Shown here piece after piece: positions 56,162-64,000 of a stretch of DNA of 64,000 nucleotides. Source of the stretch: Bacteroidales bacterium (GTDB lineage Bacteria; Bacteroidota; Bacteroidia; Bacteroidales; JAGOPY01); contig JAGOPY010000009.1 of the NCBI GenBank assembly GCA_017991835.1, positions 1 through 64,000 of the forward strand, read 5' to 3'. Position numbers and translations under genes: made by a program. Each line of letters begins with the position of its first letter. Position 1 is the stretch's first letter. The notes below the pieces were generated by a model. It was not told where the DNA came from. It made no database searches and saw only the letters and a list, made by a program, of their open reading frames with translations.

Positions 56162-57010
56162 TTAGTATTCCCAGAGACTTTGCTCGAAGTTCAGGAGTTC
56201 CATTTTAATCCTTTCCGCTTCGAGCAGGGCATCGAGGCCCTGCGCATACTCCTGGATTCTGCGGTCGTACACATTTTGTTCTTTATAAATATAACTGTTA
56301 AACAGCCGTTTAATAAATATTTCGTCGTAGGTTCTGCGCGAGGCATCGTTAAAACGGTTGAAGACCTGGGCATGAGCCAGTACCGGTCTTGCTTCCGGGA
56401 AATAAATCCAGAAAAGGGCTTCATTGTATTCCTCGTTATTCCTTTCTTTGGTCATAACCGGGCAAATACCGAGTATCCTGACCAGCATCTGGGAATGTTT
56501 CTTATCAAAATACCAGTCTTCCTTAATTCTGATTCGGGTAACTTTACTGGGATTAAACTCACTATAGATAACCGTATCGTATTCTTCATAAGGTGGATAA
56601 GGCCGCTGGAAGGTTTTGTGCATGGTATCGATCTGCCTGGAAATGATTTCCTGGTAATTCAGCGGGATAGTAAATTCATCCGTATTGGAAATATCATAGG
56701 CTGTAATCGTCCCCTCTTTGAGTGCATCCATAATGACACTGATGAAGTTGCGCCAGTTATCGTGTGGTTCGATCGGGTAATAGAAGGGCTGATTGATCTT
56801 CTGCCGCATATCGATTTCCCGCCAAATTCGTTTTGACCACATCATGTCGGCCTGACGGATGGCGGGCAGAGGTACTGGTTTGACATCCAGGAGCTCATTG
56901 TCGAAATTGATGACATCTTTCGGCGGGTCGCTGAGCACCTGGGCCTTTGCAGGCACAGAGATTCCTGCCAGGATGATCAATGAGATGAAAAGCAATGCGA
57001 TATTTTTCAT
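56162..57010 (-). CDS. gldN: Gliding/T9SS protein GldN
   Basis: The 282-aa periplasmic protein has a signal peptide (about 1-24, ending AKAQ). With GldK it forms the ring beneath the outer membrane in the T9SS. Motifs are NWRNFISVIMDALKEG (about 85-100), PPYEEYDT (139-146), ITRIRIKEDW-like TRIRIKEDWY and ALFWIYFPEAR (198-208), followed by a C-terminal extension. The length is normal. It is the last gene of the operon. A shorter lipoprotein with the same core is encoded at 2148-2747. Confidence 0.95.
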   Translation of the reverse strand: MKNIALLFISLIILAGISVPAKAQVLSDPPKDVINFDNELLDVKPVPLPAIRQADMMWSKRIWREIDMRQKINQPFYYPIEPHDNWRNFISVIMDALKEGTITAYDISNTDEFTIPLNYQEIISRQIDTMHKTFQRPYPPYEEYDTVIYSEFNPSKVTRIRIKEDWYFDKKHSQMLVRILGICPVMTKERNNEEYNEALFWIYFPEARPVLAHAQVFNRFNDASRRTYDEIFIKRLFNSYIYKEQNVYDRRIQEYAQGLDALLEAERIKMELLNFEQSLWEY

Positions 57011-57026
57011 AGTGCCTCCGCTGGTA

Positions 57027-58679
57027 TTATTTAATTTCCAAAGTTATAGGGTTCAGGCTTCGGGGTGTTTTATCCGGGCCTTCAGCCGTAATATTTTCAA
57101 AGAAGAATTTCTGACCGCTCCGGGCTGATTTGATCATACTGATCATTTCATCGGATAACCGGTTATTATTGGCGCGCTTGGATATCCCGTCGCCCCCGAT
57201 GATAGTGGTAAGCCTGAAAGATTTGACTTCAAAATAGAGATCGAACTCGAAATCTTTCATAACAGGGATAATAGCCCCGGCAGCCAACAGTGTATTTTTA
57301 TCGATCGGACCTTCCACCTGGCCGGCAATTTCAGCCCTGGGATCCGGGACTCTCCTGACCCTAAACTCTTTAGAGCCCATTGGTACCGTTTCTCCCTGGT
57401 AAAGGGCTTCGACAGATATAATGGCTTTAGGCTGACCTTGCGGAACTTTGACAATCCAGTCTTTACCCTCAGGGTCTCGTGTAAGGGTTCCGGTTGAGAT
57501 CGAAGGCTTCAGGTTGGCATCTGCAATCCCGGGAACGGAGATTGAAACGGGGTTATCCACACCGATGTAAAATACGTTCATTTTAGTGGCTGCAACCGTC
57601 AATGATGGTGGAGCAACCACATATTCACCGGAAAAGTTGTAGGGGATCCGTTCTCCTTCCGGGGATACCACCTCAACGACACCCGCATATTTCTGGGGGC
57701 CGACATTTCCTGAGGGGAATGACAGCTTCACCACACCTTGTTCACCGGCGACTTTCTGTGCACGGTCCTTATTGCTTACAGTGATCTCCTCGGCACCCTG
57801 AAGCACGAAAACTTCCGGGGTTTGCCGGGTATCAAAAGCAGCAACGAGAACTTCCGCTTCGTACTTGTTACCCTGGAGTACATAGTTCGTCGTGGGGATG
57901 ACCTTTGCTTCAATTTTATCGAACTTAAAGTCGGAAATATCAATTTCGCTGAGCAACTCGGCCGTGATATCGAATTCGGCGGTCTGCACTTCTGCTTTGA
58001 TTTTATTCAGGATCGTTACCGATGCTGCCAGGATGGTATGGTAGAAATGATGCAATTCCCATGTTTGTTTTTCGCCGTCTGCATTGTAATAATCCCCATC
58101 CGTTTCAAGGCCCAGTTGGATATTTTGCCTGAACTGTTCCGGTACGAGAGCGATCATATCGGCTTTATATTTCTCGATCCTTTCTTTTAATTCCTCCGCC
58201 TTGCCTTTGTTTATGAAATAATTGGTCGATTCGTCGTATTTATCCTTGGTAGCGACATTATTCATATTCAACAGGGGGACCTGGATATCCTTACTCGGAT
58301 TGTAAGGATCGCGCATCGTTCTCATTTCATATGCGTCCTGCATCAATTTGACAGAATCTTTCCCTTCCGATTGTCGGACCACGTCAAAGATCACATGATC
58401 CACATAATTTTTAAGTTCATTCGATAATTTTCGTGCTTTCTGTGCTTTTTCCCAGTAATCGCCAACTTTCTGCGGTTTGAGTGAATACTGCTTCTCAAAA
58501 TCCATATAAAGGTTTCCAAGCTTATTTTCAAAGACTTCGATAGTATTCTCCATACTTTCGTTTACCACGAGGAAAGCCTCGAGCATGTCCTTGGAAACAT
58601 TAAGAGCCAGCAGGGCAGTCAGCACAAGATACATCATGGCGATCATTTTCTGCCGTGGTGTCTCTTTATATCCAGCCAT
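57027..58679 (-). CDS. gldM: Gliding/T9SS motor protein GldM
   Basis: The 550-aa protein has one N-terminal transmembrane helix (about 14-33) in MAGYKETPRQKMIAMMYLV and then a large periplasmic part with four stacked domains. With GldL it forms the proton-driven rotary motor that powers T9SS and gliding. It is slightly longer than the Flavobacterium protein (about 513). gldN follows after 16 bp. Confidence 0.95.
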   Translation of the reverse strand: MAGYKETPRQKMIAMMYLVLTALLALNVSKDMLEAFLVVNESMENTIEVFENKLGNLYMDFEKQYSLKPQKVGDYWEKAQKARKLSNELKNYVDHVIFDVVRQSEGKDSVKLMQDAYEMRTMRDPYNPSKDIQVPLLNMNNVATKDKYDESTNYFINKGKAEELKERIEKYKADMIALVPEQFRQNIQLGLETDGDYYNADGEKQTWELHHFYHTILAASVTILNKIKAEVQTAEFDITAELLSEIDISDFKFDKIEAKVIPTTNYVLQGNKYEAEVLVAAFDTRQTPEVFVLQGAEEITVSNKDRAQKVAGEQGVVKLSFPSGNVGPQKYAGVVEVVSPEGERIPYNFSGEYVVAPPSLTVAATKMNVFYIGVDNPVSISVPGIADANLKPSISTGTLTRDPEGKDWIVKVPQGQPKAIISVEALYQGETVPMGSKEFRVRRVPDPRAEIAGQVEGPIDKNTLLAAGAIIPVMKDFEFDLYFEVKSFRLTTIIGGDGISKRANNNRLSDEMISMIKSARSGQKFFFENITAEGPDKTPRSLNPITLEIK

Positions 58680-58731
58680 ATCTTTCGGATTTAATCTTGT
58701 TAAAAATCTGGTTAACTGTTGCCTGCATTGA

Positions 58732-59754
58732 CTATTTGGCTTTCCCGCTCATAGCTGTCAGCATACCTCCGTACACTTCGTTGAGCGAAGAGATCCGCTG
58801 CGTCAATAAGTTCATCTGGTCCTTATAGGTTGCCATCGTATCGGCTGATTCTTTCATTGTTTTGAGCAGCTGTGCCATGGAATCGCGGACCTGAGCAGTC
58901 GACTGCATCTGATCCTTATTACTCTGCAGCTGAAGTTCGTAGACCGAATTCAGGGCAGCCAGTTTTTCCGATATCTGATGAAGTTTTTCCGTATAGGACT
59001 TTCCGTCGACGGTAGCAAAGTCGAGTTGTTTAGCGGAAAGTGAGAGGGCTTCTGCCGATTTGGTATACTGTTCGGCCAGTGAATTGGCTGACTGCATAGC
59101 AGTTTTCATGCTGTTGGTAAACTCTTTGGTGACATTGATATCGCCTTTGAGAGTTTCAGAAGCTTCCTTATATACATTGGAAAGCTGAGCGGCATGTTCT
59201 CCGGCAGCTTTTATGCTGTTGGAATATCCAGCCGAAGCATTCACATCTTTCTGAAGGGTTTCGGCGGTGACATCATAAGATTTTGAAAGGTTTTCAACCG
59301 ATTTGGCAGCGCCTTTAACTTTGGTGAGGTACTCATTGGTTACCCCGGCTGCATCGGTTATTTCGGAAAGTTTGGATGTATTGTCGCTCAATTTCCGGAG
59401 TCCGTCGCCGAGTCGGTCCATTAGTTTCTGGTCGATATTCGATTGTTTCAGCAGATCGTCCAATTGCTGTGTGGGCTTCTTTTTAACCGATTCCGCTGTT
59501 TCATCGCCATGGTATAAACCTCCCAGTTCCGGGTAAACGAGACTCCAGTCGGGCTCGACATACGGAGGTTCGAACGCTGAGAAGAAGAAAATGATGGCTT
59601 CTGTTCCCAAACCCACGATAAGCATTTCATTTGCAAACGGGTAATGGTTGATTTTGAACAAAGCGCCGAGAATAACGACTGATGCGCCCCAGCCGTAAAG
59701 TTTGGACATGAAATTCCTGAAACCGCGCCTTCTGACAAATGTGTTGAGACCCAT
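58732..59754 (-). CDS. gldL: Gliding/T9SS motor protein GldL (long form)
   Basis: The 340-aa protein has two transmembrane helices near the N-terminus (about 18-37 and 44-60) in the classical KLYGWGASVVILGALFKINH and FSAFEPPYVEPDWSLVYPEL context. The conserved Glu52 in GLGTEAIIFF is the likely proton-pathway residue of the GldLM motor. A coiled-coil region from about residue 90 to the end, rich in S/T/A/E/K, makes it much longer than Flavobacterium GldL (about 215) and closer to PorL. gldM follows after 52 bp. Confidence 0.94.
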   Translation of the reverse strand: MGLNTFVRRRGFRNFMSKLYGWGASVVILGALFKINHYPFANEMLIVGLGTEAIIFFFSAFEPPYVEPDWSLVYPELGGLYHGDETAESVKKKPTQQLDDLLKQSNIDQKLMDRLGDGLRKLSDNTSKLSEITDAAGVTNEYLTKVKGAAKSVENLSKSYDVTAETLQKDVNASAGYSNSIKAAGEHAAQLSNVYKEASETLKGDINVTKEFTNSMKTAMQSANSLAEQYTKSAEALSLSAKQLDFATVDGKSYTEKLHQISEKLAALNSVYELQLQSNKDQMQSTAQVRDSMAQLLKTMKESADTMATYKDQMNLLTQRISSLNEVYGGMLTAMSGKAK

Positions 59755-59809
59755 GATATTAGAATAAATAAGTTTTTATTGGTTGATTTAATGAGAATTT
59801 CTGAACGAA

Positions 59810-61189
59810 TTAGTTATAGACCCTTGAAGCCCTGGCCGGATTGTCATCTTTATTGCGGCCGAGGTAAGGAAGTATACAACGGAATCCCAGGTAGCTCTTG
59901 GCAGTATCCTGGTATTCATAATCACGGGTGGATACCTGCATAAAGTATGCAATATCTTTCCACGAGCCCCCGCGTACAACTTTTCTTTTCAGGGCAGGCG
60001 GGTCATCTTCCTTGGCGTTGTATGTATAATTGGGATTCATATCCCAGGTGAAGTTATAAGTCGACGGATCAAATGCTGTATTTGTCCATTCCGAGACATT
60101 TCCGGCTATATCATACAGGCCGAAATCATTGGGGGGGTAATGTGCAACAATGACTGTACGCAAACCTCCGTCATCGATATAATTTCCTCTGAGCGGCTTG
60201 AAATTAGCCAGGAAACAGCCCCTTTCATTACGGGTATAAGGGCCTCCCCACGGGTAAGGATTATTGTTATAGCCTCCCCGGGCTGCCCATTCCCATTCTG
60301 TTTCTGTGGGAAGCCGGAAATCGACAATACCGGGTTCACCCTTTCTCGGGTCCATTTTGCTGTTAAGCAACTCGGTACGCCAGATACAGAATGCCCTGGC
60401 CTGTTTCCAGTTAATACCAACGACCGGGTAAAAATTGTATGCCGGATGCCAGAAATAGGATTTAGTCTGAGGATCGTTGAAAGAGTATGTATAATCGTAA
60501 ATCCAGCTCAGGGTATCGGGATAAACATTCAGCCTTTCTTTCCTTATATAGACCGAGCGGTCGCGCCTGCCCTGCGGCCTGTTGGCAAAAGCTCCATCTT
60601 CGGTGTTGGCTTCTTCCGACCAGTCTTTACGGGCGGCAGCCACATAATCTATCCAGTAATACTCATAAAACAATTGCCGGGTATCCAGTTCTTTTTTACG
60701 GAAATATCGTTCATGTTCCGGGACATACATTTCTTCAAGTGCATCGCGGATATCCTGCTCTTCGCTTTCCCAATCTATTTCTGCCGACCAGTTTAAAAAC
60801 GGCGGATCGTAGATTTCGCCCGTCTTGGGATTTTCCTGAATAAGGTATTCATCCGGCCGGATATCGCCCAGTTTGCGCAGGGCGATGGAATCCTTGACCC
60901 AATTGACAAACTGACGGTACTCGTCGTTTGTGATTTCGGTTTCATCCATATAAAACGAGGCTACCGAAACGGTTTTGGGTTCATAAATGAATCCATATGA
61001 TTTGTCCTGGTCGCCAACACCCATTGTGAAGCTACCCTGCGGTATAAATACCATTCCATAAGGATCGGCCTGAAAGAATGGTCTTGTTTTTCGGCTGACA
61101 CCCACCAGTTCTCCGTTTCCGGTATCACCACAACTGATTAAAATGCCGGATAATGCGAGGATCAGCAAAAATGCCGGAAGTCTTTTCAT
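59810..61189 (-). CDS. gldK: Gliding/T9SS lipoprotein GldK
   Basis: The product (459 aa from the ATG at 61189) has a signal peptide with the lipobox LISC and an FGE-sulfatase (SUMF1-like) domain spanning most of the mature protein. Motifs include IPQGSFTMG, DETEITNDEYRQFV, FRLPTETEWEWAARGGY, NVSEWT and VRGGSWKDIAYFM. GldK is the outer-membrane-anchored lipoprotein that builds the ring with GldN and has no sulfatase-activating activity. The frame extends upstream to 61222, but the signal peptide starts at MKRLPAFL. Confidence 0.95.
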   Translation of the reverse strand: MKRLPAFLLILALSGILISCGDTGNGELVGVSRKTRPFFQADPYGMVFIPQGSFTMGVGDQDKSYGFIYEPKTVSVASFYMDETEITNDEYRQFVNWVKDSIALRKLGDIRPDEYLIQENPKTGEIYDPPFLNWSAEIDWESEEQDIRDALEEMYVPEHERYFRKKELDTRQLFYEYYWIDYVAAARKDWSEEANTEDGAFANRPQGRRDRSVYIRKERLNVYPDTLSWIYDYTYSFNDPQTKSYFWHPAYNFYPVVGINWKQARAFCIWRTELLNSKMDPRKGEPGIVDFRLPTETEWEWAARGGYNNNPYPWGGPYTRNERGCFLANFKPLRGNYIDDGGLRTVIVAHYPPNDFGLYDIAGNVSEWTNTAFDPSTYNFTWDMNPNYTYNAKEDDPPALKRKVVRGGSWKDIAYFMQVSTRDYEYQDTAKSYLGFRCILPYLGRNKDDNPARASRVYN

Positions 61190-61293
61190 AACGAATTTTT
61201 TTGACCAAGTATTAACGAACATCGTATAGGATTATTTTAAAAAGTGCCCAAAAATAAAAAATATTAAAACAAAACAACTATTTTTTTCAATGA

Positions 61294-62277
61294 TTATAAG
61301 AATCTGGTATTCTTATAACTTTTCCTGCCCCTGTCAATTTCCAGTTTAAAGCGATAATTAACCATGATTTCGTGAGTGCCTCCAAAAATGGGCAGCGCTA
61401 AACGGTTGGCATTGATATCGTAAGAATAACCGATCCGGAAGTCCTTATACTGGACACCAAGCAGGATGATGACCGATTCGCCGAGCCTGTAGCCAACTCC
61501 CCCCCAGACAGCGTCTTTATAACGGAGCATGGCGTTGATATCCAGCCGGGTTTTTGCAATATTGGATTCGATGATAACCGAAGGGACGAATTGAAAGTCG
61601 GGGTTACGGGGAAAATTCACCTCATATCCGCCCGTGATCATGAACGTCCGGTCCATTTTCATTCTCAGGCTCCCTTCCGAAGATTCGACAAGGGGTTTCC
61701 CTTTTGTTTGGATAAGATGAAGCCCGGAAACTCCGATATAGTAGTTATCGGGAACCCGGTACAACAAGCCCAGGGAGAAGTCGATCAGCATTTCACTTTC
61801 CTCTGATGAAAGCTGATTGAGCAATGGATCTTCGCCGGCCGGATCCAGTTTGCTGAAGTCGATGCTGCGGTTGTTAAACTCTAGCTGAGCCCCGATGCCC
61901 AGTTTGCCGAATCCCATATTCCGCTGGTTGGCATAGCCGATCTTTACCGAAATCGTATTTTCATGCCCGATGGCATCATTCATAATAACGGCTCCGATAC
62001 CTCCTTTTAACACGCGGACCGGCAGATCGGCCGCAATAAAATAGGTACGCGGCGCCACCTGGTCCCCGTTTTCTTTGCCAAATCCCGTCCACTGCATCCG
62101 GTTTGCTGCTGTGATATTCACTGCGGGTTCCGTTCCGGCAAATGCGGGGTTCAGGTTCAGGCCATAAAACATGTATTGTGAAAAATTCGGTTCCTGCTGG
62201 CTGTGTGCCGGAAAGGCAAGCCACAGAAAAACAAGTACTGGCAGAACATTCAGTTTAGCAATCTTGCTAAAATTCAT
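61294..62277 (-). CDS. porP: T9SS outer membrane protein PorP/SprF family
   Basis: The 327-aa protein has a signal peptide (about 1-26, ending PAHSQQ) and a PorP/SprF-type beta-barrel signature: QEPNFSQYMFYGLNLNPAFA, then NRMQWTGF and a C-terminal region with RIGYSYDINANRLAL. It is a 14-strand barrel that carries T9SS components or surface adhesins. It is the first gene of the porP-gldK-gldL-gldM-gldN operon, 104 bp ahead of gldK, and divergent from the YitT gene. Confidence 0.93.
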   Translation of the reverse strand: MNFSKIAKLNVLPVLVFLWLAFPAHSQQEPNFSQYMFYGLNLNPAFAGTEPAVNITAANRMQWTGFGKENGDQVAPRTYFIAADLPVRVLKGGIGAVIMNDAIGHENTISVKIGYANQRNMGFGKLGIGAQLEFNNRSIDFSKLDPAGEDPLLNQLSSEESEMLIDFSLGLLYRVPDNYYIGVSGLHLIQTKGKPLVESSEGSLRMKMDRTFMITGGYEVNFPRNPDFQFVPSVIIESNIAKTRLDINAMLRYKDAVWGGVGYRLGESVIILLGVQYKDFRIGYSYDINANRLALPIFGGTHEIMVNYRFKLEIDRGRKSYKNTRFL

Positions 62278-62407
62278 CTTCAGGAAACGGGTTAGTAAAA
62301 TAAAACGCTAAATTAAGAAAATTTTTCACCGAAGTCTTAAACGGTGATATTTTACGAATATTTTACAAAGTGATATCCGGGTAACAAAATCGAGGAATGA
62401 TTATCCC

Positions 62408-62415
62408 TATTTTTG
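62408..62415 (+). promoter_or_regulatory. Possible YitT gene -7 promoter element
   Basis: TATTTTTG matches TAnnTTTG and lies 25 bp before the ATG at 62441. No TTG is found at -33. Confidence 0.3.
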
Positions 62416-62440
62416 GCCATCGGATATAAATCTAAATGAT

Positions 62441-63337
62441 ATGTCGTTTGTTACCAAAGAAAAACTATTCAGCAAAAAATGGTTCATAGCCTACTCGCTG
62501 ATCGCCCTGGGGGCTTTTGTCATGGCTGCCGGGTTTGTTTTGTTTATCACTCCTTACAAGATTGTGCCGGGAGGGGTTTATGGTATCTCCATCATCCTGC
62601 ACCACCTGTTTGATTTCCCGGTCGGGTTGACGGCCATTTGCCTCGATATTCCGATTACAATCATCGGGACACGGATCCTGGGGCCGAGATTCGGGGTTAA
62701 AACGGTCGTCGGGTTCACACTGACAGCCGTCTTTGTCGATACACTGACTTATTTCTGGGGTGACCTGCCCCTGGTGCAGGACAACGGCCTGCTTTCCTCC
62801 ATTTATGGCGGAGTGCTGGTCGGGATTGGCCTGGGTTTGATTTTTAAAGCGCGGGCCACCTCCGGCGGATCGGACGTCATCGCCATGATCATCTCAAAAT
62901 TCAACAAGATGCCTCCCGGGCAAATGATCATCCTGGTCGATTCGATTGTCGTGATTGCCGGTCTTTTCTCTTTTATGGACTGGGTTATCCCCCTGTATTC
63001 GCTGCTGACCATTTTCATTACGGGCAGGGTGATGGATGTCATACTGCAAGGGATCAGCTATGATAAAACCCTGTTCATCATATCAGACAAGCATGAATTG
63101 ATCCGGGATAAGATCATTAACGATATCAACCGGGGAGGGACTTACATCCAGGGCCACGGAATGTTCGGGGGCCAGGAAAAGACCATAATATTCACCAATG
63201 TTAACCGCCGGGAGATGGCAATCCTCCAGGAATACATCCATCATATCGATCCTATGGCCTTTATGACCGTTATCAATGCCAATGAGGTTCTCGGGGAGGG
63301 ATTCCGGTCGCTGAAAGAGAAGATCAGTTCGGATTAG
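62441..63337 (+). CDS. YitT family membrane protein with DUF2179 domain
   Basis: The 298-aa protein has about five transmembrane helices (about 14-215) and a C-terminal DUF2179 domain (about 220-290, with GRGGTYIQGHGMF-like RGGTYIQGHGMFGGQEKTII). The VPGGVYGISIILHH and GGSDVIAMIISKFN stretches are typical of the YitT/YqfU family, which is inner-membrane and has no firm function. The length is normal. A 7-bp repeat array follows the stop codon. Confidence 0.9.
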   Translation: MSFVTKEKLFSKKWFIAYSLIALGAFVMAAGFVLFITPYKIVPGGVYGISIILHHLFDFPVGLTAICLDIPITIIGTRILGPRFGVKTVVGFTLTAVFVDTLTYFWGDLPLVQDNGLLSSIYGGVLVGIGLGLIFKARATSGGSDVIAMIISKFNKMPPGQMIILVDSIVVIAGLFSFMDWVIPLYSLLTIFITGRVMDVILQGISYDKTLFIISDKHELIRDKIINDINRGGTYIQGHGMFGGQEKTIIFTNVNRREMAILQEYIHHIDPMAFMTVINANEVLGEGFRSLKEKISSD

Positions 63338-63345
63338 AAATTAAA

Positions 63346-63387
63346 TTCCGGGTTCCGGGTTCCGGGTTCCAGGTTCCGGGTTCCGGG
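63346..63387. repeat. 7-bp tandem array TTCCGGG, six copies
   Basis: Six heptamers TTCCGGG (the fourth is TTCCAGG) follow the YitT stop codon by 8 bp. They lie next to the array at 63401-63505, which has a different unit. Confidence 0.8.
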
Positions 63388-63400
63388 TTTTGATTTCTGG

Positions 63401-63505
63401 TTCACCGTTCACCCTTCACCGTTCACCCTTCACCGTTCACCCTTCACCGTTCACCCTTCACCGTTCACCCTTCACTGTTCACCCTTCACCCTTCACCCTT
63501 CACCG
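63401..63505. repeat. 7-bp tandem array TTCACC(G/C), fifteen copies
   Basis: Fifteen heptamers, mostly alternating TTCACCG and TTCACCC (one TTCACTG), fill the gap between the convergent YitT and site-2 protease genes and reach within 5 bp of the protease stop codon. There are no spacers of CRISPR type. Confidence 0.9.
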
Positions 63506-63509
63506 TTCA

Positions 63510-64000
63510 CTATTTAAAGAGCCGGAGCACGTCGTTCAGGTTGGCGAATATCAGCAATCCGAAAAGTAATACCATACCGACAATCTGGGCATATTCCATG
63601 AATTTGTCGCTGGGTTTTCGTCCGCTGACGATTTCGTATACCAGGAACATGACGTGGCCGCCGTCGAGGGCGGGAATGGGCAAAAGGTTGAGGATGGCCA
63701 GCATGATGGAAAGGAATGCGGTAAGCCGCCAGAAAGCCTGCCAATCCCATGTAGCCGGGAAAATGCTTCCGATGGAGATAAACCCGCCGACAGATTCATA
63801 CGCTTTGATTTCCGGCGAGAACAACAACTTTAATTGTTTCAGGTAATTAGCTATTCCGTCGATGGTTTTCACAAAACCGGCAGGAATAGCCTGAAGAATA
63901 GTATAATCTTTCTTTTCGGTCGTGAAAAACTTAGCCGGGTTGGTGGAAATGCCAACCATACCCTCTGCGGATACCTGTACCCGGAAAGTGAGCGTATCGG
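63510..64000 (-). CDS. rseP: RseP-type site-2 metalloprotease, 3' part
   Basis: The gene runs off the right edge, and about 163 C-terminal residues are seen. The part nearest the edge (DTLTFRVQVSAEGMVGIST) is the end of a PDZ domain, followed by a long helical segment. Then comes the conserved LLPIPALDGGHVMFL with the third zinc ligand Asp of M50 proteases, and a final transmembrane helix. The zinc HEXXH motif lies outside the window. The family cleaves membrane-bound anti-sigma factors and signal peptides. Confidence 0.88.
   Translation of the reverse strand, partial: DTLTFRVQVSAEGMVGISTNPAKFFTTEKKDYTILQAIPAGFVKTIDGIANYLKQLKLLFSPEIKAYESVGGFISIGSIFPATWDWQAFWRLTAFLSIMLAILNLLPIPALDGGHVMFLVYEIVSGRKPSDKFMEYAQIVGMVLLFGLLIFANLNDVLRLFK

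Noticed and set aside
63401..63505. CRISPR array
   Set aside because: The units are 7 bp with no spacers and no cas gene is near.

Overview
This 64 kb window is from a member of the Bacteroidota (Bacteroidetes). The evidence is the porP-gldK-gldL-gldM-gldN core of the type IX secretion system (T9SS) and gliding machinery, a gldF-gldG pair, two secreted proteins with T9SS C-terminal sorting domains, a TonB-dependent receptor with a carboxypeptidase-like N-terminal domain, an LptE-type lipoprotein, and promoter-like TAnnTTTG elements. I cannot fix the order. The genes look native and chromosomal. I saw no tRNA, rRNA, CRISPR array, transposase or phage module.

Layout. 0-10 kb: a minus-strand run of dinD, a GldN-like lipoprotein, an M16 peptidase and an O-methyltransferase; then a 989-aa double-receiver/ATP-grasp protein, a lipocalin and cinA, facing a nucleoside phosphorylase and a SirB1-type protein. 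11-17 kb: two large T9SS cargo proteins, one with a papain-like domain. 17-24 kb: purC and phoH on the minus strand, then a SAM hydroxide adenosyltransferase-like gene and gldF-gldG-DUF4340 on the plus strand. 24-31 kb: gdhA, rpmB, a CarboxypepD-like/TonB receptor pair, a probable small RNA, rocD and a phospholipase D-like gene. 32-36 kb: yicC-gmk-nadD and an Ig-like lipoprotein. 36-44.6 kb: a long minus-strand cluster carrying mevalonate-pathway genes (type 2 IPP isomerase, HMG-CoA reductase, a GHMP kinase, mevalonate-diphosphate decarboxylase, mevalonate kinase), then rlmN, ade and an ArsR regulator. 44.7-51.4 kb: a sigma-54 activator, lptE, a TPR protein and secG, then groES-groEL, with a nucleotide-sugar dehydrogenase upstream. 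51-56 kb: pheT and recG. 56-62.3 kb: the T9SS core operon. 62.4-64 kb: a YitT protein and the 3' part of an RseP-type site-2 protease.

How the genes fit together. GldK/L/M/N with PorP build the T9SS trans-envelope complex. The two cargo proteins are likely clients, and the GldN-like lipoprotein at 2.1-2.7 kb may be an accessory form of the same machinery. The mevalonate cluster makes isopentenyl diphosphate from HMG-CoA; HMG-CoA synthase is not in this window.

The least explained signals are: (a) short tandem arrays with 7- or 8-bp units, most of them against gene 3' ends and one inside a coding sequence; (b) a candidate small RNA between the TonB receptor and rocD; (c) a receiver-receiver-ATP-grasp protein that lacks the domains needed for PEP synthesis; (d) a GldN-like lipoprotein; (e) a papain-like protease with Asp at the usual catalytic Asn position; (f) a perfect 15-bp inverted repeat between gdhA and rpmB.
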